64,000 bases of DNA from positions 806,001-870,000 of the forward strand of contig NZ_JAHZBQ010000001.1 in the NCBI RefSeq assembly GCF_019423325.1. Direction: 5' to 3'. The stretch comes from Campylobacter sp. (GTDB lineage Bacteria; Campylobacterota; Campylobacteria; Campylobacterales; Campylobacteraceae). Below the pieces are notes generated by a model that saw only the letters and a list, made by a program, of their open reading frames with translations, had not been told where the DNA came from and searched no databases. This document shows positions 44,628 through 54,382 of this stretch, piece after piece; positions within the stretch are counted from its first letter, which is position 1, and each line of letters begins with the position of its first letter. The translations under genes were made by a program, and so were the position numbers.

Positions 44628-44855
44628 ATTTCAATTCCCAACGGGATGAAATTCTACCTCAAAAGTGAAATTTTAGGGCAGGAAAATATTAATTTGTTTC
44701 AATTCCCAACGGGATGGAATTCTACAATACCCGTTTAACAGGCTGATCCCACCAAGCAAAAGTTTCAATTCCCAACGGGAATTGAAATGCGAAATTCACA
44801 TATCCCGCATTCACCGCCTTTCCGTAGAAAATTCTATTCCACTAGGAATTGAAAC
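44628..44855. CRISPR. Rearranged satellite CRISPR with head-to-head repeats
   Basis: Same repeat family as the main array. Copies: 44628-44657 (two changes), 44696-44725 (perfect), 44762-44789 (chimeric: GTTTCAATTCCC joined through AAC to GGGAATTGAAA, a palindrome) and 44824-44855 (opposite orientation, decayed, ending GGAATTGAAAC). Spacers are 38 and 36 bases for the first two intervals. The switch of orientation at the palindromic copy shows recombination between inverted repeats. No leader. Confidence 0.9.
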
Positions 44856-45097
44856 GCTCTTTGTGCCGGCAGATATGGCTCGGCATGGGGTAAAATTACA
44901 TCTTGTTTGTAATTGCTACCAGAGCCGATCAAAAAAAATCAAACCCCAAAAGCTTCGATGTGTAAAATTTCATCTATCCCCGTTTTAAAATTTAATGTGC
45001 CGTTCTGTAAGATGCCTGTTTACGCGAGTCTATTCATCCTTATAGCATAACTTGCAAAATTTTATAAAATTTTATGTTTATTTTATGCAGTATTCTG

Positions 45098-45207
45098 TAT
45101 AATTCACACGGATAAACGAAGTGTTTTGCCATTTTTACTTATGAATGACACGATTTTTATTCATTTTATACGATTTTATGTATAATTAACGAATAAATTT
45201 GTATAAT
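45098..45207 (+). promoter_or_regulatory. Three TATAAT boxes before the HTH gene
   Basis: Exact TATAAT at 45098-45103, 45181-45186 and 45202-45207, in DNA of very high A+T. The last one is only 6 bases before ATG 45214, so that promoter would give a leaderless mRNA. No clear operator was found. Confidence 0.5.
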
Positions 45208-45213
45208 TTTCAT

Positions 45214-45459
45214 ATGTTAGAAACGAGCGATATATTCAACATTTTGCACAATGCCGTCGAAGCCAAAAATAACGGTAAAAAGATCTCGCACGCCGCGATG
45301 GCGCAGAGGTTAGGCGTGTCGATGCGGACGTATCAGGACTGGCGCTTGGGCACGACCAAACCGCAAGCCGCGACCGCGATATGCCAGATGTTGTGCGAGC
45401 TCGATAGCGACGACGCTGCGTTTGTGCTGCATAAGATAAAAAAACTTATAGGAGAGTAG
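45214..45459 (+). CDS. Small helix-turn-helix (XRE-like) regulator
   Basis: About 81 residues from ATG 45214 (MLETSDIFNIL); a TTG at 45199 would extend it by five. The HTH is HAAMAQRLGVSMRTYQDWRLGTTKPQ, with the usual A..LGVS...Y..W pattern of XRE/Cro-type or phage-like regulators. GC-rich compared with its flanks. It is followed one base later by a 44-aa gene. May regulate itself and its neighbour, perhaps the CRISPR region; not shown. Confidence 0.75.
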   Translation: MLETSDIFNILHNAVEAKNNGKKISHAAMAQRLGVSMRTYQDWRLGTTKPQAATAICQMLCELDSDDAAFVLHKIKKLIGE

Positions 45460-45460
45460 A

Positions 45461-45595
45461 GTGCAAAACATTACTTTGCAAGAAAAGCTGGATCTGCAGG
45501 GCGTCTTTCGCGTGATTTATGAGAAAAAAGAGTCGAAATTCGCGATCTTTTATAAGGCGCTTTTGAAGAAATTTTTTAAAAATTTTAAAAAATAA
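45461..45595 (+). CDS. 44-aa basic protein co-transcribed with the HTH gene
   Basis: GTG 45461 is preceded by GGAGAG (5 bases), one base after the HTH stop. It starts MQNITLQEKLDLQGVFRVIY and ends in a Lys/Phe-rich tail (LLKKFFKNFKK). No membrane helix. Tight linkage and a clear ribosome site argue for a real gene. Function unknown; a partner of the regulator is likely by position. Confidence 0.62.
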   Translation: MQNITLQEKLDLQGVFRVIYEKKESKFAIFYKALLKKFFKNFKK

Positions 45596-46152
45596 TTGGC
45601 GGAGGCATTTATTTATTATACTTTATGTGGCAAAGGCGGTAGTATCCATTAAATTTAGATGATTTTCCTTTTTATGACGACCACACCGATATTCTTTGTT
45701 TTGCATTTTCAGAGGATGCTACCGAATTTTGCTTTATAAAATTTTTTCCATCTTTCTGCCTCTTTGGTATCATCTAATTTAATTTTAAATTCTAACTTTG
45801 GCTCATGATCTTAAATTTGTAGCGTAAATTTAATTAAAATTAATGCAGAATTCCTTCTTTAACCTAGCTTTTAAGATCCATAGCGTGCATTTTTATAAAT
45901 ATTTTGAATTGCTATTAAATGAGTTGCATTTAAATCTATTTATATTGCGGCAAATATATAGTTCGTTAAAATTTTAATTTGTGAGTAACTCCAAAATTTC
46001 ATTCGTAACCCATAAATTTAACATATTTAGTAGGTGAATTAAAACCGAATGAATTTCATATAAGTACCCCATGTTGTATCCTATCCCAGCCACAACTAAT
46101 CTTTTTAAATTTTATAGCGAGATGAGAATTCTATCCATTTCCGCCGTAAAAA
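45596..46152. other. AT-rich gap before the main array
   Basis: No ORF with ribosome site, no RNA fold recognised. The rightmost part (from ~46100) may include further CRISPR repeats decayed beyond safe recognition, e.g. GAGATGAGAATTCTATCC near 46120. Confidence 0.5.
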
Positions 46153-49100
46153 GATCCGTTTTGATTTCAATAAGATGAATTCTACAGCCTACGCGAATCG
46201 TACAATGAGCCTATTTATACGTTTCAATTCCCAAAGGATAGAATTATTCCACATTCCTACGGGACACTATAAAATGCAGTGGCAGAAGTTTTAATTCCCA
46301 ACGAGATGGAATTCTACAATATCGACCCGTCCTTTGCCTTTAGCAGTTGCGGTTTCAATTCCCAACGGGATGGAATTCTACGTTAAACGGCGCCGACTAT
46401 AGATATTTAGCGATCGAGTTTCAATTCCCAACGGGATGGAATTCTACCTTCGCAAAACCCAATCCCGCTTTGGGTTTATCGTAAGAGTTTCAATTCCCAA
46501 CGGGATGGAATTCTACTCTTATCCGCGTCATCGTAAGAGTTATTTGCAAGAGGTTTCAATTCCCAACGGGATGGAATTCTACTTAGCATACCGAGCGTCT
46601 TTAACCTATTAAGAATACGTTTCAATTCCCAACGGGATGGAATTCTACTATTTTAAAGTATCTTTTCTCTATCGAGCAAAACTAGTTTCAATTCCCAACG
46701 GGATGGAATTCTACAATTTCAGATTGAACCCTTGAAAAGCCTTTGCCTTGTTTCAATTCCCAACGGGATGGAATTCTACTGTAATTTTCTCAAGTATGAA
46801 ACTTACGATCATGCGTTTCAATTCCCAACGGGATGGAATTCTACGGCGGACGTAAAAGAGGTGCATTTGGTGCCAAGCTAGTTTCAATTCCCAACGGGAT
46901 GGAATTCTACAAATTACAAAGAGCGAGCGAACGGTCAACAATAAGTTTCAATTCCCAACGGGATGGAATTCTACCCCGGCTGCGCTGAAATACGTGATCG
47001 GCGGCAAGCGTTTCAATTCCCAACGAGATGGAATTCTACCGAAGTTTAAATTTGCCGTATGCGAGCTTGCGAGTTTCAATTCCCAACGGGATGGAATTCT
47101 ACATTTATGCAGCGCTAGTTAGCGCCGTTGATTTAAGTTTCAATTCCCAACGGGATGGAATTCTACGGTTTTGCCGCGGTATTGAAATTTATCTTGTAGG
47201 GGTTTCAATTCCCAACGGGATGGAATTCTACGCGTTGTTTCTTATTGTTTCGTCGGAAATTTGAATTAGTTTCAATTCCCAACGGGATGGAATTCTACCT
47301 ATACGCCCTAAACGACGGAGAGATAGAGGACGGTTTCAATTCCCAACGGGATGGAATTCTACTTTAGGCTATGATTTAGCCCCGCCAGCGCAAGGGTTTC
47401 AATTCCCAACGGGATGGAATTCTACCTGCCGTTAGCAAATGCCGCCTCTCCTTTGGAAATGGTTTCAATTCCCAACGGGATGGAATTCTACGCTGTCGAA
47501 TTTCTTGACCGCTTGCAGGCTTTCGGCGTTTCAATTCCCAACGGGATGGAATTCTACAGTATAAAAAAAGGCGATTACCGCAAAAATTTAGCGTTTCAAT
47601 TCCCAACGGGATGGAATTCTACGGTATCCCATACGATACCCTAAGAGGCTGGGGTAGTTTCAATTCCCAACGGGATGGAATTCTACCTCACTATTGAGAC
47701 GGGCGATGAAAATCGCACGAAACGTTTCAATTCCCAACGGGATGGAATTCTACCGCGGCTAAAATAGCTATACACGCTACCGCTGGCGTTTCAATTCCCA
47801 ACGGGATGGAATTCTACGGAATATGATGATAGGACAAGCCAAAACCCCAAGAAGTTTCAATTCCCAACGGGATGGAATTCTACTTTCCAAATTTCGGGAT
47901 TTATGAATGAGGGAATTTGTTTCAATTCCCAACGGGATGGAATTCTACAGTAGCTTTTTAGATTACTCCAGCGACGGCTTTTGTTTCAATTCCCAACGGG
48001 ATGGAATTCTACTAATCCACTACTATTTCATAAGACTTGCCGTCTGGGTTTCAATTCCCAACGGGATGGAATTCTACCTCAATTCTTTAGGCGACATCGT
48101 GACCCGCTCTGATCGTTTCAATTCCCAACGGGATGGAATTCTACTGTAAAGTTTGTTATTTTTTAGGAGAAACGTTATTGTTTCAATTCCCAACGGGATG
48201 GAATTCTACACATCCTTAAAAGCTTCTATGACGCCCAAAGACTGTTTCAATTCCCAACGGGATGGAATTCTACGATAATGCGGCGAGTTCGGATCAAGCA
48301 GCGAGCAGGTTTCAATTCCCAACGGGATGGAATTCTACGAAAAGACAACTTTTTCATAGCAACACCTTTCTTGTTTCAATTCCCAACGGGATGGAATTCT
48401 ACTCAAAACGCTCCTACGCAATCGCAGGAGACTTCGTTTCAATTCCCAACGGGATGGAATTCTACTTTAACCGGTCTGAGCTTGGAGCGATATAGCTCTT
48501 GTTTCAATTCCCAACGGGATGGAATTCTACCACTCTTTCTTGCCAAATTTCAAATACAGATCGGCGGTTTCAATTCCCAACGGGATGGAATTCTACTTTT
48601 TTATTTCTCTTCGATAGTTGAAAAAATCGAGTTTCAATTCCCAACGGGATGGAATTCTACTTATATCGCCCTTCGAGTCCGGGTAGCATAGAATGTTTCA
48701 ATTCCCAACGGGATGGAATTCTACCAAGGATTAAAAACTTGCGTCTTTTTCTTAACCCAGTTTCAATTCCCAACGGGATGGAATTCTACTAAGAGCGCAT
48801 CAAATCCTGATAGTGCTAAGACTGAGTTTCAATTCCCAACGGGATGGAATTCTACGAAAAATTTTGACAATACGAGAAATTTGCGAATATAGTTTCAATT
48901 CCCAACGGGATGGAATTCTACTTTGCAAAAACGCTTTAACTTTACTTGCAAATCCCAGTTTCAATTCCCAACGGGATGGAATTCTACAAAACCTTAGCTT
49001 TTGAAGTTTGCAAAAACGCTTGTTTCAATTCCCAACGGGATGGAATTCTACGTTTTAGTATCACTGATAAAACATTCATAAAGCTTATGTTTCAATTCCC

Positions 49101-49313
49101 AACGGGATGGAATTCTACCGATCGGTAGATGTTGGGCTTAGCGACGAAATGCGTTTCAATTCCCAACGGGATGGAATTCTACGCATATGTATAGTATTTG
49201 TCCTATTGGCTATCTCGGCGGTTTCAATTCCCAACGGGATGGAATTCTACAAACAAATGCGCGTGATAGGTAAGCCACCAGGTGTTTCAATTCCCAACGG
49301 GATGGAATTCTAC
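46153..49313 (-). CRISPR. Main type I-B CRISPR array
   Basis: 46 nearly identical 30-base repeats from 46352 to 49313 (plus strand starts GTTTCAATTCCC, ends GGATGGAATTCTAC), period 63-69, spacers mostly 33-39 bases. Three or so decayed repeats extend it leftwards (46153-46175 partial, 46221-46250, 46288-46317). One internal copy (47010-47039) has CAACGAG for CAACGGG, the same change as the 46288 copy. Read on minus the repeat ends ATTGAAAC, the 8-base handle left by Cas6, and decay at the left marks the old end, so transcription runs leftwards from the leader at 49.3 kb. Short ORFs called inside it are translations of the repeat in three frames (FNSQRDGIL, VSIPNGMEFY, FQFPTGWNS). Confidence 0.98.
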
Positions 49314-49702
49314 AGCACGAATTTTGCCATTTTTCTAGGTAGAAAGTGTTAAGAGTATATATTTTTATGCCTTAAAATGGACTAAATTTAAAAAAGCTTC
49401 GATCGCTCAATGCCCAAGATTTCGGCATTTCAAAATCTTAAAAGCAACTTTATCGCTATCTATATGTATCGTGAGTGCAAATGTTAAAATCTCAATATAA
49501 GACATTCAAAAAATCGAAGTGTGAATAACAAAAAAAGCTAAAATTTTAAAAGCATATATATTTTTAAAGCCAATTTGTTCGCCGTTCCGTGCTTCAGATC
49601 AAATTTATTTCAAAAGCACATACATCTTAAGAGGGCACAATCTATAGGCACAAGTGATTCTAGTCAAAATTTCAAAAGCACGAATGAGCTTAAATCCCCA
49701 AC
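49314..49702 (-). promoter_or_regulatory. CRISPR leader
   Basis: AT-rich, gene-free 389 bases between the newest repeat and the cas1 stop, on the side opposite to the decayed repeats. A possible -10 (TATACT on minus, 49354-49359) lies about 40 bases from the first repeat. Loosely conserved words AAAAGCAYATA recur at 49548, 49612 and 49674, spaced 64 and 62 bases, which may be integration-host or Cas1-Cas2 docking motifs, or old spacer-sized duplications. Confidence 0.75.
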
Positions 49703-50701
49703 CTACCGCCATACCAGCCCCTCGTAAGGCACGCCTTCACAGACGTATTTTTTAATCTGATTTGCCTCGCGACGGATGATTTGACGCCAGGTTAAGCTCT
49801 GTCCCGCTACGTTCGCGCAAGATGATAGTTTCTCAATCATTTTTAGCTCGATTTTTTGCACCGCTTCTCGACCGAATCGAATACGCCCCGCATTCGTTTC
49901 AAAATCTTTTGCCGTAATCTCGCGTTTATTTAACATTCCAAAAATTAATCTATCACCTAAAATGGGCTTAAAAATCTCCGCAAGATCTAGATGCAGGCTT
50001 AACGCGCGGTAGTTTGGCTCGTGTAAAAAGCCGATGCGCGGATCAAGCTCGGTTTTGTAAATTTCGCTGAGGCAGATGTTATAAATGCGCGTATTTACAT
50101 AGCCAATGAGGGCATTAATTTTATCTGCCGGCGGGCGTTTGGAACGCGTCGTAAATTTAAAACTGCGCTGATCCTCGATGATTTCGTTCCAGGCCGCGAA
50201 ATATTGCTTGGCAAAGCCGCCTTCCACTGCCATTACCGCTGCTATGTCGCAGACGCGCGCTAGGGCATCCAGATGCGGCGTAGTATTGAGCGAGACGCCA
50301 TAAGCCTTGCAATTAATGGTCGCATTTAAGATGCGAACGCGAGTAATCTCGCGAGCGATAAAAAGGCGTTTAGAAAGATCATCAAAAGCCCGCAGCTGCG
50401 CCAAAAGCACAAAGCCGCTTTTGTTTACAGAATTTGAAGTATTTGGGAAAAAACTGCCGCGGAAGCTCTGATAGGCGCTAAAAATATGAAGCAAAATGTT
50501 ATTATCGGCCAAAAATGCCATAGCATAGGTATCAAGCTCCACTCGCGCCAAAATATAAATTTCATCAATCGCGTTAATCGGCAAAATTTTACTAGTTAAA
50601 ATTCCGCCCTCGTCGTTAAATTTATCGAAGTATAGATTATTATCTTTGCGGCGCAATCGGCCGGGGCTTAAAATAAAATGCGTGCGATCCGATTTTTGCA
50701 T
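49703..50701 (-). CDS. cas1: CRISPR integrase Cas1 (type I-B)
   Basis: Metal-dependent integrase inserting new spacers together with Cas2. 332 residues. N-terminal beta domain (FILSPGRLRRKDNNLYF, PINAIDEIYILARVELD), then the helical catalytic domain with VEGGFAKQYFAAWNEII (catalytic Glu), PNYRALSLHLDLAEIFKP (His and Asp) and RIGFLHEP. All expected metal ligands appear present. Last large gene before the leader; cas2 starts 16 bases upstream of it. Confidence 0.96.
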   Translation of the reverse strand: MQKSDRTHFILSPGRLRRKDNNLYFDKFNDEGGILTSKILPINAIDEIYILARVELDTYAMAFLADNNILLHIFSAYQSFRGSFFPNTSNSVNKSGFVLLAQLRAFDDLSKRLFIAREITRVRILNATINCKAYGVSLNTTPHLDALARVCDIAAVMAVEGGFAKQYFAAWNEIIEDQRSFKFTTRSKRPPADKINALIGYVNTRIYNICLSEIYKTELDPRIGFLHEPNYRALSLHLDLAEIFKPILGDRLIFGMLNKREITAKDFETNAGRIRFGREAVQKIELKMIEKLSSCANVAGQSLTWRQIIRREANQIKKYVCEGVPYEGLVWR

Positions 50702-50717
50702 ACTTTATCCTTAAATT

Positions 50718-50996
50718 TTAGCTGAAAATCGCTTCGTTTTTATCGCGTCCGATGACGAGACGCTGTGAATATTTGAGCGAATTAAAAGTATAAATTACTA
50801 CCGAATCAAGCTTGCTGGCGCATTCTTTTTGCAAAATCGCCATTAATTTTTTAAGATCACTCGCTCTGATTTCACCCTCAAAAACGCTGAATTGCACGCG
50901 AGGCAGAAACTTCTCGACCGCCTTTCGGACGCGCGCGGCGTTATTTTTCTCCTTTTCGTCGCTGCTTGAAATATCGTAAAATAAAATAGCGTACAT
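50718..50996 (-). CDS. cas2: CRISPR adaptation protein Cas2
   Basis: Structural partner of Cas1. MYAILFYDISS gives the beta1 strand and Asp; RVRKAVEKFLPRVQFSVFEGEI completes the ferredoxin fold. The frame extends to a TTG at 51014, but ATG 50996 follows AGGAGATAGG and begins at the canonical strand, so I use it (92 residues). 16 bp before cas1 and 8 bp after cas4. Confidence 0.95.
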   Translation of the reverse strand: MYAILFYDISSSDEKEKNNAARVRKAVEKFLPRVQFSVFEGEIRASDLKKLMAILQKECASKLDSVVIYTFNSLKYSQRLVIGRDKNEAIFS

Positions 50997-51004
50997 CCTA
51001 TCTC

Positions 51005-51502
51005 CTAAATGCAATAATCACAATAAGCGCAACTCTCGCAAATCTTTTGCGGTCTAAATTTAGGCGGCTTTGGCTCGTTCACAAGGGCGACAATGTCGTT
51101 TAGAATTATTTCGATTTTAGTAAAATTTTCGGCGTTATCCTCAATGGCTATGACGGTTTTGCCGCTAATTAATTTGCCTTTCACCTCTTTTAAATTTAAG
51201 CCTATTTTTAAAAGATAGATATAAAAAAGTAGCTGCATCTTGCCTGCTTCTGGATTTTTTAGGCTCTTTTTATATTCGGTGATGAGATAATGTCCGCGCT
51301 GCTTGGAAAGCTTGTCAAATTTCAAATTTGAAAATGCGAATTCCTGCAAACCGTTCTCTTTGATATCCGCTAGCGCCTTGCCCATCAGCATGTTTTCATC
51401 CTCCTGATTGGCGTGAATATTGTGTCCGTAAAGCCACGCCTCACGCTTACAGGTGATGTAATAATTCACAAGCGTGCCGGTGATTTGGTCCTTGCAAAAC
51501 AT
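51005..51502 (-). CDS. cas4: CRISPR-associated exonuclease Cas4
   Basis: RecB-like nuclease trimming prespacers and reading the PAM side. 165 residues: TCKREAWLYGHNI with the first cluster Cys and a downstream His, LITEYKKS (metal Asp/Glu-Lys motif region), and three Cys at the end in ICESCAYCDYC for a 4Fe-4S cluster. Overlaps cas3 by one base. Presence next to cas1 and cas2 fits I-B. Confidence 0.94.
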   Translation of the reverse strand: MFCKDQITGTLVNYYITCKREAWLYGHNIHANQEDENMLMGKALADIKENGLQEFAFSNLKFDKLSKQRGHYLITEYKKSLKNPEAGKMQLLFYIYLLKIGLNLKEVKGKLISGKTVIAIEDNAENFTKIEIILNDIVALVNEPKPPKFRPQKICESCAYCDYCI

Positions 51503-53697
51503 TAGTCGAAAAACTCATTCTTGAGATTTAAGGCGGCATCCTTTTTAATCCCGAAATTATTATTGTACGAAGTATCGCCGAATGGTAAATAATAGACATC
51601 TTTTAGCCCATCAATACGCTTTATATTTAAACGCTTTGCATCAAATTCTGTGATATTTACACCAAATCTATTAATTTTCTTAATAGTATTCGTAAATATA
51701 TCTTTCTTATTAAATTTGTCCATATCAAGCCTATTGATTTCAAAAATTTCATTTTGAAATTTTTTAATATAATCTTCTTTTGGCTCAATTATTACTAAAA
51801 TTTTAAGCCCATCATCCATCGCCTCGCTAATCTTTTCCTTTATATCGTAAAATCCGAGCTCTCGCATCTGCTCCGCCAAAAATAAACTCTCTAGGCTTTG
51901 CTTTATGGCGCTGAAATACCTAGTGGAAATATCTAAAATTTCGCTTTCGATGATATCCCTTTGCTTTAGAATTTTTACCAAAATATTATCGCTAATGCGT
52001 TTTAAATCACCGTAAATGAGATCGGAATAGTCGCAAATATCGTTAAATACGTATAATTCTCCCAGAGCTGCAAAATTTCTATTTATACGACCGGCAGTTT
52101 GGATAATCGAGCTAATGGGCGCTATCTCTCTAAATCCGACATCAAAATCCAAATCCACGCCAGCTTCGATAGACTGCGTAGAAATTAGCAAGATCGGATC
52201 ACCGTGCCCACTTTTATTTTTAGCAATTGCATCTTTTATATTTTCGATATTTTTTCGTTTGTGATCGTCGCACATATATCCGTTTAGGCAAAAAACTTTA
52301 AATTCGTCGTAAAATTCCAAAAATAGCTCTTGCGCTTTTTTAATGGTATTTACGACGACTAGTGTATTTTTGCCTTTTGCCGATTGTTTAATCTTATCTT
52401 TTAAAGCACTCTCATTGCCATCAAACCACTTTAAAACGTATCTATTTTGGTCTTTGAAATAATCCAAATTTGAAATTTCTTTAAATTTAGTCGTATCAAC
52501 AATAGGCATCGTGGCGGACATAAAGATAAAAATGCAGCCAAATTTCTCCGCCATCATCTCGCAAAGTTTCATAAAATCCGCCCTGAACTTATACGGTACC
52601 GCCTGCGCCTCATCGATTATTATTACACTATTTTTTAATCGGTTAAATTTTACGCTATCTTTATTTTTGTTTCCAAAGAGTGCAAATATAAATTGATATA
52701 GCGTAGTTACGTTAATATCTCCGCTAAAAGAATCCATCAAAAATTTAACTTTAGAATAGCGATCTTGCGGAGTGCTTTCATCTATCATAGTTTTGTGATG
52801 AATTTTATGAATTAATATATTTTTATCGTCTTTGAAAATCTCTTTTATCTCATCATAAACTTGATCTATGATAGCCGTAAACGGCAGCACGTAAATAATA
52901 CGTTCTTTATTAAATTTAGCGGCAAAATTTAGCGCAGTCAAAGTCTTGCCGTAGCCAGTAGGCGCGGTTAAAGTAAAAAGATTATGATTTACATCGAAAT
53001 TATTTAAAACGAATTTTCTAAACTCACTTCTTTTTGCGTTTGGCTTACGATTTTCCAGAGCTTTGATATATTTTTCGATCGTATTAGAATTCGCCGGTTT
53101 AGAAACAGGAATTCTTTGATTAAAAATAGCTTCATATTTATCACTATAAATAAGCGACGAAAATATGTCTTTGAAATTTAAAAAGTCATCGTAATCAAAC
53201 TTCTTTTTCGCAAATTTGAAATATTCTCTTAAATGTTTAGCTTTAATTAAAAGCTCATTTTTATCCCTTTTAATATCTTTGTAAATTTCTAAACCTAAAG
53301 CTTTATCTAAGACCTCATCCCAAAAGCCTAGCTCTTTCGAGCTCTCAAAATATTTACCGAAATTTTTATTTTGCGTTGTAAGCTCACAAAAATTTTCTAC
53401 ATTTCCGTGGTGTGATACGATGGATAAAAACCCAAAAGCCGTATCTAGCTCATTAAATTCTGAATTTAGTAAAAATATGTAAGCGGATAATAAAGCATGA
53501 TTTTTATCTGCAATTTTTTCGGTAGGATTTTTGATATAAATTTGAAAATTAGTTTTTAGCTTAGCTATATCGTGATAAATTTTAATGCATTGTAAAAGCC
53601 TACTATCCGTTTCAGCAAGCATATTTGTTATATGCTTTATTAGCGGTTTATTAGGATGCGATAGCAGCTCACTTTGCAAAGTAGACCTTGTAGTCAT
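51502..53697 (-). CDS. cas3: CRISPR effector helicase-nuclease Cas3
   Basis: Degrades DNA after Cascade binding. The N-terminal HD nuclease has HDIAKLKTNFQIYI (residues ~43-56), NHALLSAYIF and VSHHG, i.e. the HD and later His ligands. The SF2 helicase follows: TAPTGYGKTLTAL (Walker A), IIIDEAQAVPY (DEAQ rather than DEAH), FMSATMP (motif III), STQSIEAGVDLDF and QTAGRINR (motifs V, VI). 731 residues, complete. Overlaps cas5 by 29 bases. Confidence 0.96.
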   Translation of the reverse strand: MTTRSTLQSELLSHPNKPLIKHITNMLAETDSRLLQCIKIYHDIAKLKTNFQIYIKNPTEKIADKNHALLSAYIFLLNSEFNELDTAFGFLSIVSHHGNVENFCELTTQNKNFGKYFESSKELGFWDEVLDKALGLEIYKDIKRDKNELLIKAKHLREYFKFAKKKFDYDDFLNFKDIFSSLIYSDKYEAIFNQRIPVSKPANSNTIEKYIKALENRKPNAKRSEFRKFVLNNFDVNHNLFTLTAPTGYGKTLTALNFAAKFNKERIIYVLPFTAIIDQVYDEIKEIFKDDKNILIHKIHHKTMIDESTPQDRYSKVKFLMDSFSGDINVTTLYQFIFALFGNKNKDSVKFNRLKNSVIIIDEAQAVPYKFRADFMKLCEMMAEKFGCIFIFMSATMPIVDTTKFKEISNLDYFKDQNRYVLKWFDGNESALKDKIKQSAKGKNTLVVVNTIKKAQELFLEFYDEFKVFCLNGYMCDDHKRKNIENIKDAIAKNKSGHGDPILLISTQSIEAGVDLDFDVGFREIAPISSIIQTAGRINRNFAALGELYVFNDICDYSDLIYGDLKRISDNILVKILKQRDIIESEILDISTRYFSAIKQSLESLFLAEQMRELGFYDIKEKISEAMDDGLKILVIIEPKEDYIKKFQNEIFEINRLDMDKFNKKDIFTNTIKKINRFGVNITEFDAKRLNIKRIDGLKDVYYLPFGDTSYNNNFGIKKDAALNLKNEFFD

Positions 53698-54382
53698 TTA
53701 TTTGATAAATATTTCCTCTATTCTTTGCTTTGATTTGACTATTGCCGCTTAGCTTGATAACGAAATCTTTAAAATCCTTAAAAATTCGATCCTCTTCGCA
53801 TCCGCAAGCCATTCTGGCCGCAGTAAGTCTGATATCAAAGCTTTGTGCATCAAATATAAAATCGTCCATTAAAACGAACGTATCTATAAAACTTTCCTTT
53901 TCATGCACCAATTCACAATTTTTTATCTCGATATATTTAAAATCCGCTATACAAAAATTTATACCTAAATATGGCGTAAAGACACATCTATGAGCTTTTA
54001 AGCTGTTGATTATATTTTCTTTATAAGAAACGTTTAAAGCACTTAAATCAACGAATATGATATATCTGGGATCTTTTATTAGCTCTTTATAAAACTGCTT
54101 TTTCTCGCTAGAATCTTGATAGCCTTGTTCGATATGCATACTTGACGATAGAGCAAATTTTATACCGTTAAAAATCATAGTTTTTTTGCGAAATTGCGAA
54201 CTTAAAATAACGCTATAACCTATATCGTTAAGTTTAAAATAATTCATTTCACCTATAATCGCCCCCAAAAACCCCATTACGGCAGTCTTTGGCGGCACTG
54301 GGTATGTAAGAGACGAGTAGATAGTAGCCGGATGAGAAAAATGCGCATAATCTCCCGATAGCTCAAAAGCTATTATATCCAT
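53669..54382 (-). CDS. cas5b: Cascade subunit Cas5 (I-B)
   Basis: RAMP protein gripping the crRNA 5' handle. The typical start is present: IIAFELSGDYAHFSHPATIYSSLTYPVPPKTAVMGFLGAI, with the Cas5 G-x-FxxP...T-Y-PP-K pattern. 237 residues. It starts one base beyond the cas7 stop and overlaps cas3. Confidence 0.93.
   Translation of the reverse strand: MDIIAFELSGDYAHFSHPATIYSSLTYPVPPKTAVMGFLGAIIGEMNYFKLNDIGYSVILSSQFRKKTMIFNGIKFALSSSMHIEQGYQDSSEKKQFYKELIKDPRYIIFVDLSALNVSYKENIINSLKAHRCVFTPYLGINFCIADFKYIEIKNCELVHEKESFIDTFVLMDDFIFDAQSFDIRLTAARMACGCEEDRIFKDFKDFVIKLSGNSQIKAKNRGNIYQINDYKVYFAK

Noticed and set aside
44782..44988. 68-codon ORF after the satellite CRISPR
   Set aside because: Begins within a spacer, reads through a repeat, no ribosome site.
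46753..49352. Several ORFs of 60-137 codons across the CRISPR array on both strands
   Set aside because: They translate the repeat in different frames (FNSQRDGIL, VSIPNGMEFY, FQFPTGWNS, RIPSRWELK) and have no start signals.
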